From: a bacterium
Lineage (GTDB): Bacteria; Verrucomicrobiota; Kiritimatiellia; CAIKKV01; CAITUY01
NCBI GenBank assembly: GCA_037128595.1
Contig: JBAXWB010000002.1
Location: 1 to 64,000 of the forward strand
Direction: 5' to 3'
Length of the DNA stretch: 64,000 nucleotides
Below are positions 8,489-18,547 of this stretch, piece by piece. Under the pieces are notes generated by a model. It searched no databases, was not told the origin of the DNA, and saw only the letters and a program-made list of their open reading frames with translations. The translations under genes and the position numbers were made by a program. Every line of letters starts with the position of its first letter. The first letter of the stretch is position 1.

Positions 8489-10336
8489 TCAGTCCTTCTT
8501 GAAATGGGACACAGGGCGCCATTCCGGTTTCTCAAACGTTCCGGTCAAGGCATACCCGCCCGGCCACGCCGGCGCGAGCAACGAAAATGCAGCCCGCCCC
8601 CTGGCATTGGTGTTTTTTGATAGAGCCGGGGTGATCAGCCAGTTCAATGAGCCATCAAGCCCGCACCCCCCCTTTGCCGCAAGCTCCACCGGACCGGCTT
8701 CAATCACCAGATCCTGGCTGGTAATGTGATGATCACCAAGGGCAAATGAGAATCGGGCTTCGGCCGGCAGATCCGCCAGATCCAGTCCGCGTGATGCCGC
8801 CCCCCACTCCTGCACCCATCGGGACGTCAGGGGACTTTTCAGCAGCCGGGCCTCACGCAGGGTTAATGCCCCCTGCCCCACCAGGTTCGAGCCAATCCCG
8901 CCAATCTCGAGATTCCCGAAGAGCTTCCCCCCCACACGCCATACGGGATTCGTGCTGACCCACTGCAGCAATTCATCCGTGTCGGCATTGATGATTTCCG
9001 CCTTCACGTCCGTGGTCCAATGCGCGCCTGATTTATCCGACACCATGGTGGCGCCGCCCCCGACAAACCCGCCGCCGATATTCCCCCGGAAGTCAGAAAA
9101 CGAATGGGTAAACCCGCGATTTTTATAATCGAAAGAATAATTACTGACCGTCATCCCCTGATAACCGATTTTAGTCCCCTCCACCCGCGCCTCGACTTCA
9201 GACTGTTCCGGACAGGAATATCCCATCCGCCCTGTTGCCACCAGTCGGGCCCCCTCCTCAAAATTCCAGGGGGCAAGCAGGGACTCTTTCATGCCCACCA
9301 GCCGGAGCACCGATGACAAACTGACTTCTGATCGCACCTGGAAATCAGACGTGCCGGAATTAAAATCAAATGACACCTGTCCACTCGCCTGCCGCCCGCC
9401 AATCGTGAGGCTGAAGGGATCCAAACGCAGCCGGTTCGTGCCATTGCCAATCACCACCTCACCATTGATGTTGGCAAAGCCAATGACCGCGCCCCGATAG
9501 GCATAATTCGACGCTTGAAACCGGCCTCTGGCCAGCACGGAAAGGCCGGGTTTGGAACCGATGTCGAAGGTCAGTTCCAGCCGGGGAGGGACGGTCGGAA
9601 ACGAGAACCGTTCCAACTCCCCAACCGCCTGCGGGTAAAACACCTTGCAGACAGGAATCAAGGCACGGGGGTCGAACGACGTGGCCAACCGGCCTGTCAG
9701 CGTGCCCTCAGGCCGCCAGGCCAGTGCGCCATCAATCCTGCCGGAATGCAGTTCCCGTCCTATTTTACCGGAGAGTCGCGGCAACGAGACGCCTGCTTCA
9801 TTGACCTGGACGGAGGCCCTGACCTGATCCACCCAAACGCCCATGACATCAAAATTAAAAAAGGCGACCTCCAGGTCAATCTGGTTAAACGCCCCGTCCT
9901 GATGCCATGGGGCAGTCCCCATCCCTGAGCTCCCCCGTGCCCCCTTGAGTCCCGGTTGGGAGGCGCTCCATAAAGGACGCAGCAGGCCATCCGACACCGT
10001 TAGTTCCTTGATCCGGCTACGCCCCGCCCTGGGTCGTTCGAACAGATGATACAACACGCGACATTCCCGCGCCTCGAGAAAGGGGGGGCCGGGCAACCCT
10101 TTCCGGTACACCGTGAGGTTCCGGGCGTTCAGTCCCCCACCCAGGTCCAGATGCACCTCATGGGCCTGAATAAAATAATTGCCGCTATTGGCGTCGGCCA
10201 GAATCCAACGGGTGAGAAAATCAGGAAATCCGAGCACTGCCAGACCGAGCACCAGCGCCAGACCGCCCACCAGCAGGCCCACCAGCCAATGCCGATACCG
10301 TGTGAGCCCTGTTAACCCTGTTGAAATCCAGCTCAT
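8489..10336 (-). CDS. AsmA/TamB-like envelope protein
   Basis: 615 aa. One N-terminal membrane anchor (about 17-40, VGLLVGGLALVLGLAVLGF) is followed by a long periplasmic region of repeated beta strands with the NARNLTV, RGRFQAS and GNLEIGG patterns of AsmA-like proteins. These bridge the periplasm and are linked to lipid transport or outer-membrane assembly. The family call rests on architecture and general pattern, not on a strict motif. Its start overlaps the DUF4340 gene by 4 bases, placing it as the last member of the GldA/GldFG/DUF4340 set and directly before miaB. Confidence 0.7.
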   Translation of the reverse strand: MSWISTGLTGLTRYRHWLVGLLVGGLALVLGLAVLGFPDFLTRWILADANSGNYFIQAHEVHLDLGGGLNARNLTVYRKGLPGPPFLEARECRVLYHLFERPRAGRSRIKELTVSDGLLRPLWSASQPGLKGARGSSGMGTAPWHQDGAFNQIDLEVAFFNFDVMGVWVDQVRASVQVNEAGVSLPRLSGKIGRELHSGRIDGALAWRPEGTLTGRLATSFDPRALIPVCKVFYPQAVGELERFSFPTVPPRLELTFDIGSKPGLSVLARGRFQASNYAYRGAVIGFANINGEVVIGNGTNRLRLDPFSLTIGGRQASGQVSFDFNSGTSDFQVRSEVSLSSVLRLVGMKESLLAPWNFEEGARLVATGRMGYSCPEQSEVEARVEGTKIGYQGMTVSNYSFDYKNRGFTHSFSDFRGNIGGGFVGGGATMVSDKSGAHWTTDVKAEIINADTDELLQWVSTNPVWRVGGKLFGNLEIGGIGSNLVGQGALTLREARLLKSPLTSRWVQEWGAASRGLDLADLPAEARFSFALGDHHITSQDLVIEAGPVELAAKGGCGLDGSLNWLITPALSKNTNARGRAAFSLLAPAWPGGYALTGTFEKPEWRPVSHFKKD

Positions 10337-12186
10337 CGCATTTCAACCAAGGGACGCGACAGGGCCTGCGCCATCTCCTGTTTAAGCACAAACACCACAT
10401 CCTGCCCCTGGATCATCGAGTACACGCCATTCGTTCCGCAGGGACCACCGATGAGCACGGTCTTTTGAATGCCACTCGCACCGGTTAATCCAAAGGTCAC
10501 CCGTGGCGATGACTCATCAATCCCATAGGCCAGAAGGTTGGTGGCGTTCATGGACTCAATCCGCTCCGCCCTTAGTGAGGAGGCCAGGCTCAATAATTCA
10601 GGAATGGCCCCTTTGCGAATCTGCCCCTCCGGGGGCGAGTCTGCAAGCCAGAGCCCATCGCTCCCGACCGATACGGTTTCCTCCCGGCCATTCTGGGCCA
10701 GGGTGACGCGCCGGACTTGATCAGAGGGAAATTCAAACATTCGGCAATCCATGTAGGGACGGGGATCACTGAGCGAACGGGAGGGTTGCGCTCCGGGCCA
10801 TACCGCGCTTAACTCGCGAGGTTGAACCTCGGTCACCATCTTTGTTTCTTCACAATAGACCTGATTATTGGCTCCGGCTGCGACGGGAACCGCAAACCGG
10901 TAGCTCCAGCTGGTCCCCTTGGGGGGCGTTAAGGGCGGGGGAGTATTAGTAACCAGGCTTGAGGGCAACTCCGTGGCCAGGGCAAGCCGACAGGCCGGTG
11001 TGGGCGGGGTGCCCCCGGGGGCAAGGGTGGTCCCGTTACCTGAAGACTCCGCAATTTTCAAATTACAGATCGCCCTCAGAAGACCGCCCACCGCCTGGGA
11101 ATCCGCCTTGAACCGGAAGGGTTCACGGATCATCCAGCCCGTCTTCTCCTGTTTTTCCAACACTAATTTTTCATCACCCTCACGCAACATGATGGAAACA
11201 ATCGCCGCGGGGTCGGCATTGCATAAACGGCGGTCCCGCAACGATTCTGCCTTAATGGCCTGAAAGGCGAGCACCTCACGATTAATGGAGCAAAGGGAGG
11301 ACACATCGCTGATCCGGGCATAGATGAGATCCGGCAGGTCTTGCCGGGCCTTCCCCACCGTTAACACCAGCGGGGCGCGCCCTCCTTCGGGAGTCAGGGT
11401 AATCTGCATCAAGCCCTCATCAGCTGTAAGCCCATAAACGGCCGGATCGGAAGGAGCGGCCACAGCCCCAAACGCCTCAACTTTTAAAGCCATCAGCGAC
11501 TGGATCAACTGTTCGACCCGCCGGTTATCGGCCCGGGCGTCAATCGGCTGCTGAATGCGCCACTGCCCGTCCCGGAGTGCCAACTGCAGAAACCCGCCCG
11601 AATGCTTCAATTCCAGTCGCGTCACCCGTTTGAGGGATGGCGGAAAAATGAAATGGTCCCGCATTCCTTCAAAATTGATGGGCAGGATATCGGACATCTT
11701 CAAGGTCGCGCCAATGACATCGGTCCCGTTTTTCAAGCGGAGGTAAACCAGATCCCCGAGCGGAGCATCATCCCCCACCAGAATCTCATCCGCCCGCAAT
11801 TCGGTCCCCACCACCAACCGGGCACGCGGGGCATCCAGACCGAAACTGGCCGCCGTCAGGCGGCGCTGCACCAGCCGTTCGGGACTGAGCGTTTCCCTGA
11901 TGCGGCTGGCGTCCAATGCCTCAAGAATCTGTTTGATGCGGGCTTCATCCGCCCGGGCTTCCTCCGGTCGTGTCAACACCCATTCTCCCTCACGCCGGAC
12001 ACATTCAATGACGACATCCCCTGCGGTAATGGCAAGCCGGGTCACGGCTCCGGGACTCAATGGCAGCAACGGGGCTTCGATCGGCAGGGCCCGCGCAGGG
12101 GAATCGGCCGGCCGGTCGAAAACCAGGATAAACAGGGCGGTCACAACCACCAGGATTAAAATCCAGAGTGTGGGTTTCCAACTCAT
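10333..12186 (-). CDS. DUF4340 domain envelope protein of the Gld-type ABC cluster
   Basis: 617 aa with an N-terminal membrane anchor (about 7-24) and a large extracytoplasmic part. Repeating DUF4340 modules have the pattern of a hydrophobic strand, W-x-(I/L/V) and an LxAL helix (GEWVLTRPEEARADEARIKQ near 69-88; QWRIQQPIDARADNRRVEQL near 208-227). The family is regularly encoded behind GldG-like ABC subunits in PVC and other bacteria. Its molecular role is unknown. Four-base overlaps with gldFG upstream and the AsmA-like gene downstream indicate one transcription and translation unit. Confidence 0.82.
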   Translation of the reverse strand: MSWKPTLWILILVVVTALFILVFDRPADSPARALPIEAPLLPLSPGAVTRLAITAGDVVIECVRREGEWVLTRPEEARADEARIKQILEALDASRIRETLSPERLVQRRLTAASFGLDAPRARLVVGTELRADEILVGDDAPLGDLVYLRLKNGTDVIGATLKMSDILPINFEGMRDHFIFPPSLKRVTRLELKHSGGFLQLALRDGQWRIQQPIDARADNRRVEQLIQSLMALKVEAFGAVAAPSDPAVYGLTADEGLMQITLTPEGGRAPLVLTVGKARQDLPDLIYARISDVSSLCSINREVLAFQAIKAESLRDRRLCNADPAAIVSIMLREGDEKLVLEKQEKTGWMIREPFRFKADSQAVGGLLRAICNLKIAESSGNGTTLAPGGTPPTPACRLALATELPSSLVTNTPPPLTPPKGTSWSYRFAVPVAAGANNQVYCEETKMVTEVQPRELSAVWPGAQPSRSLSDPRPYMDCRMFEFPSDQVRRVTLAQNGREETVSVGSDGLWLADSPPEGQIRKGAIPELLSLASSLRAERIESMNATNLLAYGIDESSPRVTFGLTGASGIQKTVLIGGPCGTNGVYSMIQGQDVVFVLKQEMAQALSRPLVEMR

Positions 12187-14441
12187 AGGGGCGTACGCTC
12201 CTTCCGGAAGGGGGAATGGTTCGCCCTCCGGTCCCGCCGGGTCAAGGCAACAAAGCCGCCCAGCCCGGCCAACAGCAAGGGCATGGCGCCCACGGTCAGG
12301 AAGAACGCCATCATCCGGTCGCCCGACTCAATCCGTAAATTATAAATCCCGCCTGCCGCCGCAAGCCTCGGCAGGTCGCCTCCCCGTTCCTGCAACCATT
12401 CCAGGGCATTGATAAAGAAGGCCTCATTGGCGCCCGCCAGACAGGCGTTGGCGGCGAACTGGGAATCGCCACACACCACCAGCCGCACCGGCTTGATATC
12501 CATGGCCAGCTCTGAGGACAGGCCCTTTTCGACACAGACGGCCAGCGACAAAGGGCCGGGCCGGTCATACCCCTCGTTAAAGCGGGGGGGATTCTGGTCC
12601 CGGTCCGCCTCAGCCCAGCTTTTGCCTGAACTGAACGCCAGCTCAATCACACGCGGGCGATCGGCATGGTCATTGAGGCTCCCCCGCCGGGCATTGCTGA
12701 ACAGGGGTTCAACCGGACGAGGCATGTAAAAAGAGGTGACCAAGCCATCCAGATTATCAGTGATGGGATGCCGGCCATACCGGATCACCGGAACTTCCCC
12801 CATCCCCACCGCCGGCGACCGGCCCGCATTGGATATCAGCAGGGAGGAACTCTTCGAGTCAAGGATCCGTTCTTCCCCCAGCCGGATGCCCCATTCCGAA
12901 AGGAGCGCGTCCAGCCCGCTGCTGGTGCCGGAATCCACCAGCACCATCAGGCGTCCGCTGCGTGTCAAATAGTCCCTGATTTTGCCCACTTCCCAATCCG
13001 CCAATGGCCGTGCCGGTCCGGCAATGACCAGTGCCGCACAATCCTCCGGCACGGATTCTGCCGACGCCAGCAGCAGGGAACGCACCTCCGCCTGCCTTTC
13101 ACGGATCATTCCGGCAATCCCGGAATAGCCGTTATAATCCGAAAAATCATCAATCCGGCGCTCATCGTGTCCGGTCAGGAAATAGACCACCGGGCCCTTC
13201 TCCTGAACCACCGACTGCAAGGCGGCAATCAGTTCGGTTTCGAGTGCCGCCCCCGGGGTGGCACCCCGCAGATCAGGTCGCGTCTCTCCAGGGGAAACGC
13301 GTTCCAGGTCTTTAATCGGCAACACCTGCTGGCGGGTCCCGCAACTCACGATCAGGACATTGGGTTGCCTGATTTTAAATTGGTTCACCAGATCACGCGT
13401 CCGGCTCAGATCGGTGGACTGGTCCACCATTTCCACATGAAGCAGAGGGTGGGCAAACCGATACTTCTCCACCACGCGTCGTGCCAGAATCGCCACCGGG
13501 TCCCCATCGGGAGACAGGAGAATCAGCCGAACCGGTTTTTTAACATGATCCAGCGTCTTGACCACCACCCCGGGCAACGGGCTGTTGCCTGCGGCACTGA
13601 CATCCAACCGGACCGGATGAAGCACCGCCAGGTAATTCACCAGCCCGCCCAGCACCCACACCAGCACCAACGAGACCGCCACATTCAACACGCCGGACGT
13701 GCGACGATAGCGAGCCCATTGCAGGAGCCGGATATTCACAAACAGCAGAATCGCCATGCCGCTCAGGTAGAAAACCAGCGCACGGCTGTCGATCAGTCCG
13801 ACGGCAAAACTGGAAATATGAGAGGCGACGGCCATGAGGCCAGCCGAAGCATCATCCGCCCCGCCTCCAATCCAACTGCGCAAAGAGCCCCGGAACACCA
13901 GCATCGATCCCGTGAGGAAGGTCGCCACACTGGCCGAAGTCTGCCTCCGTAGCAACTGCGACCAGGCCATTCCGGTCAGGGTCAGCAGCCCGGCCAGCAG
14001 CACGAGGATCAGCACGCCGGAGAGCCACATGCCGGGATCCACGCCACGCCAGCCTGGATAAAGCCCTCTCAAAATCCAGGGATAGATCACCGCCGGCACC
14101 GCCAGCAGTAAAATCAATACAAAGCCAGCCCCGGCTTTGGCGAAAACGACCTCGACCTCACTGACGGGGGCGGTCAACAGCAGCTCCAGCGTGCCCCGCT
14201 CCTGCTCATCGCCCAGCAGCTTTACGGATACGGCTGACGCCAGCGCTAAAAATGCCATCCAGAACAACATGCCATTGAAGGTGATTTCCGTCGTCATCAA
14301 CCCGCGGCCACCCATCGTCACGGCAAACACCCAGAATACAATCCCCGTCACCAGGAGATACCCCGCCCCCATTAGGAAAAATGAAGGAAGCGAGAGCCAG
14401 GATCGCAAATCACGCCGGCAGAGAATACGGATCGCGTTCAT
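12183..14441 (-). CDS. gldFG: Fused GldF (ABC permease) - GldG (periplasmic ABC accessory) protein
   Basis: 752 aa from MNAIRILCRRDL. A longer open frame begins at 14579, but its first 46 codons overlap the ATPase gene and look non-native, whereas ATG at 14441 gives a 4-base overlap with the ATPase stop. Residues 1-250 are an ABC-2 permease with about six membrane segments and the hallmark DEQERGTLELLLTAPVS. Residues about 290-700 are the GldG/IFT52-like domain (VVYFLTGHDERRIDD). A final membrane helix lies near 706-730. In Bacteroidetes GldF and GldG are separate; here they are one chain. The exported substrate is unknown, and gliding cannot be inferred from this alone. Confidence 0.88.
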   Translation of the reverse strand: MNAIRILCRRDLRSWLSLPSFFLMGAGYLLVTGIVFWVFAVTMGGRGLMTTEITFNGMLFWMAFLALASAVSVKLLGDEQERGTLELLLTAPVSEVEVVFAKAGAGFVLILLLAVPAVIYPWILRGLYPGWRGVDPGMWLSGVLILVLLAGLLTLTGMAWSQLLRRQTSASVATFLTGSMLVFRGSLRSWIGGGADDASAGLMAVASHISSFAVGLIDSRALVFYLSGMAILLFVNIRLLQWARYRRTSGVLNVAVSLVLVWVLGGLVNYLAVLHPVRLDVSAAGNSPLPGVVVKTLDHVKKPVRLILLSPDGDPVAILARRVVEKYRFAHPLLHVEMVDQSTDLSRTRDLVNQFKIRQPNVLIVSCGTRQQVLPIKDLERVSPGETRPDLRGATPGAALETELIAALQSVVQEKGPVVYFLTGHDERRIDDFSDYNGYSGIAGMIRERQAEVRSLLLASAESVPEDCAALVIAGPARPLADWEVGKIRDYLTRSGRLMVLVDSGTSSGLDALLSEWGIRLGEERILDSKSSSLLISNAGRSPAVGMGEVPVIRYGRHPITDNLDGLVTSFYMPRPVEPLFSNARRGSLNDHADRPRVIELAFSSGKSWAEADRDQNPPRFNEGYDRPGPLSLAVCVEKGLSSELAMDIKPVRLVVCGDSQFAANACLAGANEAFFINALEWLQERGGDLPRLAAAGGIYNLRIESGDRMMAFFLTVGAMPLLLAGLGGFVALTRRDRRANHSPFRKERTPL

Positions 14442-15163
14442 TGGAAAGTGCCTCCGGTCGCAGAGGCCCGGACCACCTCTGTCAGCGTTCGGACCCCGAA
14501 CTGCAACACGAGTTCCGCCGCGGACCCAAAGGCCAGGACCCGGCCTTTCCCGAGAATCATGATCCGGGAGCCAAGCCACTCGGCCTCCGCCATGTCATGG
14601 GTGGAAAAAATCATGGTTCGCTCGCCTTTCATGGGGGAAAGCAGGGCATGAATGCGTTCCACATTCATCGGATCCAACCCCATCGTGGGTTCATCAAGCA
14701 GGATCACCTCAGGCTCCCCGGAAAGACTGTCCGCCAACAACACGCGCCTCACCTCCCCCTTCGACAGGTTGCCCATCAGCGCGCGTTCCAGACCGGCCAA
14801 CCCGCAACGCCCGACCATTTCCCTCAGGCGCTTGACCCGTGTCCGCCCATACAGTCCCCGCAGGCGTGCCCGGAACGTGAGATATTCCATCACGCGCATC
14901 TCGGGATATATGGCATCCTTCTCCGGGAGATAGCCGATCAGGCGCCGGACGGCTAACGAATCGGTGACCACATCATGTTCCGCAATCCGTACAGTCCCGC
15001 GGGTAGGCGCCATATAGGTCGACAAAATGCGAAGCAAGGTCGTCTTGCCGGCCCCGCTGGCCCCGACCAGGGCGATGGATTCCCCCCGCTTGATCTGGAA
15101 AGAGATCCCTTCCAGCGCTGTCACCGGACCAAATTGCTGCATTACATTTTCAACATCTATCAT
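14438..15163 (-). CDS. gldA: GldA-like ABC transporter ATP-binding protein
   Basis: 241 aa single ABC ATPase domain. Walker A is GASGAGKTT with Lys40, the signature is LSKGE 133-137, Walker B is VILLDEP 153-159, and the switch is His189 in STHD. It is shorter than many ABC-2 ATPases, with no C-terminal extension. It pairs with the fused permease/GldG protein whose start overlaps its stop by 4 bases and energises that transporter at the inner membrane. It is the first gene of the four-gene set gldA-gldFG-DUF4340-asmA-like. The short gap to cinA (15164-15255) should hold its promoter, which I could not define. Confidence 0.88.
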   Translation of the reverse strand: MIDVENVMQQFGPVTALEGISFQIKRGESIALVGASGAGKTTLLRILSTYMAPTRGTVRIAEHDVVTDSLAVRRLIGYLPEKDAIYPEMRVMEYLTFRARLRGLYGRTRVKRLREMVGRCGLAGLERALMGNLSKGEVRRVLLADSLSGEPEVILLDEPTMGLDPMNVERIHALLSPMKGERTMIFSTHDMAEAEWLGSRIMILGKGRVLAFGSAAELVLQFGVRTLTEVVRASATGGTFQ

Positions 15164-15255
15164 ATCAACCAGACCACCCGCAAAAGATGAACAAAGGGGT
15201 TATTATCGCCACCGGCAAGCCCCCCGTCAAGCTAGCAACCGTCATAAAAAGAGGA

Positions 15256-16512
15256 TTAGCCGGCAACCGGTTTTGTCAACTCAAGGCGGAGGAGATTGAG
15301 CGCCGTCTTGGCCGCCCGGTCCCGGATCGTGTCCCGGTTGCCGGGAAACCGGAAGCCCTCGGCGTGAGTCTCCATACGGTCCCCCACCCTGTATCCAATG
15401 GCGATCCACACGGTTCCCACCGGTTTGGCTTCGGTTCCGCCGTCGGGTCCGGCAATGCCGGTCAGCGCTACCGAATAATCTGCGGTTGACTCAGCTAATG
15501 CCCCCCCCGCCATGGCACAGGCGACCGCTTCACTCACGGCGCCTTCCTGTGCGATGACCGATTCAGGCACTCGCAATTCCCGGGTTTTCAGGGCATTCGC
15601 ATACGTCACCCAGCCGCCCTCAAACCAGGTGCTGGCTCCGGGGACATCTGACAACATCTTGGCCACCAGCCCGCCGGTACAACTTTCCGCAGTCACCACC
15701 CGCGCGCCCTTTGCCAGCATGGCCTGGCCCACGATGCCCGCCAGGGTCTGCTTGCCTTCGGCAAAAACAAGGGTTCCGAGACGCTCCTTCACCAATGCCA
15801 CCGTCCGGACCAGCTGTTTCTGAGCCAGATCGGCCGTTGGGGCCTCACTGCGCAACCGGATCGTCACCACCCCGCCGGAAACAGTGGTCCCCACCAGCGG
15901 GTTGCGGTCACGCCGCATCAGCTCCGCCAATTTCTCCGCAATGGTTGATTCCCCCGCCCCAAAGGTCGCCAGCAATGCCACCGCGACGGCCATGCCGGAG
16001 CCGCGATCAAAAAGAGGGAAAATATAATGCTCCGCCATCTTTTCCATCTCGTAGGGAACACCCGGCAGCGCAAAAATCAACGTCTTCCCGACCTTGAGTT
16101 TGATTCCCGGCGCCGTACCCCAGTCATTATCCAGGACCTCTGCGCCACGAGGAATATGGGCCTGAATCCGGTTGGAGGACGGCATCTCCCTCCCCAATGA
16201 CTTGAAATACGCACGGATCCGCTCAAGGGACGGCGGGTGCAGATCCAGGGGTTTATTGGTGAACGCGGCAAAGGCCTGGCGGGTCAAATCATCCATCGTC
16301 GGACCCAGCCCGCCGGTGACAATAATCAAGTCCGTTTCCTCGACGGCAAGGCGCAGGGCCGTGACCGTGGCCTCCAGGTCATCCGCCACCGTTTTGTGAT
16401 ACAAGGGAATAATGCCACGATCGGCCAGGCGGGCACTGAGCCACGCGGAGTTGGAATCAATGGTCTGCCCGAGCACGAGCTCGTCGCCAATCGACAAAAT
16501 AATCGCATTCAT
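15256..16512 (-). CDS. cinA: CinA family protein (NMN deamidase / molybdopterin-binding-like)
   Basis: 418 aa, full length for the two-domain family. The N-terminal MoCF-like domain (1-165) has GGLGPTMDD at 67-75 and GVPYEM at 151-156. The C-terminal PncC-type domain has TAESCTGGL at 274-282 and a GIAGPDGGTEAKPVGTVW motif near 351. Known activities of the family are NMN deamidation and ADP-ribose hydrolysis in NAD recycling; the competence link is historical. It ends 6 bases before the next operon gene pdxB in gene order (16519), so the two are likely cotranscribed. Confidence 0.93.
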   Translation of the reverse strand: MNAIILSIGDELVLGQTIDSNSAWLSARLADRGIIPLYHKTVADDLEATVTALRLAVEETDLIIVTGGLGPTMDDLTRQAFAAFTNKPLDLHPPSLERIRAYFKSLGREMPSSNRIQAHIPRGAEVLDNDWGTAPGIKLKVGKTLIFALPGVPYEMEKMAEHYIFPLFDRGSGMAVAVALLATFGAGESTIAEKLAELMRRDRNPLVGTTVSGGVVTIRLRSEAPTADLAQKQLVRTVALVKERLGTLVFAEGKQTLAGIVGQAMLAKGARVVTAESCTGGLVAKMLSDVPGASTWFEGGWVTYANALKTRELRVPESVIAQEGAVSEAVACAMAGGALAESTADYSVALTGIAGPDGGTEAKPVGTVWIAIGYRVGDRMETHAEGFRFPGNRDTIRDRAAKTALNLLRLELTKPVAG

Positions 16513-16518
16513 TTTTAA

Positions 16519-17679
16519 TCACTCCACCTTAAAGCCAAGGTCAAGCAGGATGCGGCGCAAGGGCTCAGAACCGCCAGTCAACTTTACCGTGGTGTATTGA
16601 AATTCGCGACGTTCAGGGTAATGACTGCGTAACCGGTCAAAGTTCTTGATCCGTGCCGCATGGTCAGCAAGCGAGGAATCACGGAACCGGCGGTCATCCC
16701 CTTCAAGATCATAGACCTGCCGGACCACCTCCCGCAACACCGCCTGATGAGTCCGTCCCGCCACATCCACGGTGACTTCAGGCACCAGCGGAACCGGCAT
16801 GAGGGGCTCGTGTGACCAGGTCGCCGGAACCCCCAGAAACTTACAGACTTCGCGGTAGACCATCACCGTCCCCATCACCTTGCCTTCAAAGGAATGTCCG
16901 GCGATGTGGGGGGTGGCGATATCCACCTTGGCCAGGACATCCAGCCGGTAATCGGGTTCCCCTTCCCAGGTATCAAGCACCACGTGACTGACCTGGCCCC
17001 CGGCCAGGGCAGTCAGCAAGGCCGGTGAATCCACCACCGGCCCCCGGGCCGCATTCAGGAAAATCAGCCCTTTTTTGGCGCGCCCGAAAAAGGCCGCATC
17101 CGCCAGATGCACCGTTTTATCCGGGCCCTCTTTCGTCAAAGGCACATGCACGGTAATGATATCCGCCTCCGCCAGCACTTGATCCAAGCTGACAAAAGGG
17201 TTTCCCGCCTGCCCACTGCCTTCTGCCCGCTCTCGCGGCGGGTCATTCATCAACACCCGCATACCCAGGGCGCGGGCCTTCTGCACCACCCGGCGTCCCA
17301 CATTACCCACCCCGATCACCCCGATGGTTTTCCCCTCGAGGGTAAACCCGTGTTTGCAGGCCAGATAGAGCAACGCCGCCGTAATATATTCTGAAACGCT
17401 GTTCGCATTACAACCCGGGGCGAAACACCACTTGATCCCCGCCTGGTCAAAATAGAGAATATCCAGATGATCCGTACCGATGGTCGCGGTTCCAACAAAC
17501 CGGACCTTGCTCCCCTCCAGCAACGCCCGGTTCACCTTGGTGGTGGACCGGAGCGCCAGAATCTCCGTCTCCTGTACATCCTCGGCCTTGATATTCCGGC
17601 CCTCCAGAATACGGGTCTCCCCCAAGGTGCTGAAGGCTTCCATTGCAAACGGCATATTTGTCGCACAGATAATTTTCAT
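16519..17679 (-). CDS. pdxB: Erythronate-4-phosphate dehydrogenase
   Basis: 386 aa from MKIICATNMPF. The open frame extends to 17787, but that extension overlaps tatD and is not conserved-looking, so I use ATG 17679. The NAD-binding Rossmann motif is GVGNVG 123-128. The catalytic Arg-Glu-His set of D-2-hydroxyacid dehydrogenases is Arg212 (NAARGP), Glu241 (WEGEP) and His258 (TPHIAGHS). A C-terminal dimerisation extension (about 290-386) separates PdxB from SerA. It oxidises 4-phospho-erythronate in the DXP-dependent route to pyridoxal phosphate. It is the only PLP-synthesis gene in the window. Confidence 0.9.
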   Translation of the reverse strand: MKIICATNMPFAMEAFSTLGETRILEGRNIKAEDVQETEILALRSTTKVNRALLEGSKVRFVGTATIGTDHLDILYFDQAGIKWCFAPGCNANSVSEYITAALLYLACKHGFTLEGKTIGVIGVGNVGRRVVQKARALGMRVLMNDPPRERAEGSGQAGNPFVSLDQVLAEADIITVHVPLTKEGPDKTVHLADAAFFGRAKKGLIFLNAARGPVVDSPALLTALAGGQVSHVVLDTWEGEPDYRLDVLAKVDIATPHIAGHSFEGKVMGTVMVYREVCKFLGVPATWSHEPLMPVPLVPEVTVDVAGRTHQAVLREVVRQVYDLEGDDRRFRDSSLADHAARIKNFDRLRSHYPERREFQYTTVKLTGGSEPLRRILLDLGFKVE

Positions 17680-17716
17680 GTGATGGCTCGTTCCCGGACT
17701 TCGTTCCACGAAAGTG

Positions 17717-18547
17717 TTAGGTAGAGCAATGTACAGAAGATGAACCGGAGGTGAAAGCGGAAAGAAAGTGAAACAACCGACAGGCATTCGCAGAGGTTGC
17801 CACCGCTAAGGATTCAACTGACACCCCTCGGACTTTGGCAAGGAGTTCGGCCACTGCGGGCAGATAACAGGGCTCATTGGGCTTACCCCGGTGCGGGACC
17901 GGCGTCAGGTAGGGCGAATCGGTTTCAATCAGAAGCCGGTCATCAGGAATCACCCTGGCGACGGCGCGTAAGGAATCGGCATTCCGGAAGGTCACAATCC
18001 CGCTGAAGCTGATCATGAACCCCAGGTCCATCAACTGCCGGGCAAAAGGTTCCTCCCCGGTAAAACAATGAAGCACCCCGATCCGGCCCGGCTCCCCTTC
18101 CCAGGCGTCCGCATGCGAGGCTAACAGGGCGAGGGTTTCGGCATCCGCCTGACGGCTATGAATGATCACCGGCAGACGCAACTCGCGAGCCAGGGCCAAT
18201 TGGGAGACCATCAATTCCTGCTGCACGTCCGCCGTTTCAGGCTCATAATGGAAATCCAGACCGATCTCGCCAATGGCGGCGACGTGTCCGGCCGGAGCCG
18301 ACTGAATCAGCTCCCGGATATCCTCCGCCTTGGCGTCGGATCCGGCGAGACTGCGATCATAGGCCACCGCGGCTTTAACCCGGTCCGGATAGGCGGCCGC
18401 CAGTCGCAGGGCGGCCGCATTGGTATCGGGCTCGCATCCCACGGCCATAATCCGCCCCACCCCGGCATAACGCGCCCGCTCCATGATCCCTGCAATATGT
18501 TCAGGCGTCATGGCTTCGCGGAAATGGGCATGGGTATCAATCAACAT
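17717..18547 (-). CDS. tatD: TatD family metal-dependent deoxyribonuclease
   Basis: 276 aa TIM-barrel metallohydrolase. Metal ligands are visible as His6/His8 in DTHAHF, Glu in GEIGLDFHYE, His in VIIHSRQA, His in VLHCFTGE and Asp in LLIETDSPYLTP. These are the family's standard order. The enzyme is a 3'-5' DNase linked to oxidative-damage repair. The last 20 residues are Ser-rich and not typical, so the tail may be poorly conserved. Its start overlaps gmk by 7 bases. Confidence 0.93.
   Translation of the reverse strand: MLIDTHAHFREAMTPEHIAGIMERARYAGVGRIMAVGCEPDTNAAALRLAAAYPDRVKAAVAYDRSLAGSDAKAEDIRELIQSAPAGHVAAIGEIGLDFHYEPETADVQQELMVSQLALARELRLPVIIHSRQADAETLALLASHADAWEGEPGRIGVLHCFTGEEPFARQLMDLGFMISFSGIVTFRNADSLRAVARVIPDDRLLIETDSPYLTPVPHRGKPNEPCYLPAVAELLAKVRGVSVESLAVATSANACRLFHFLSAFTSGSSSVHCST

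Noticed and set aside
12666-13952. 428-codon plus-strand open frame
   Set aside because: Antisense to gldFG; no domain, biased composition.
14442-14579. N-terminal extension of the GldFG frame
   Set aside because: Entirely inside gldA; the internal ATG gives the standard 4-base coupling.
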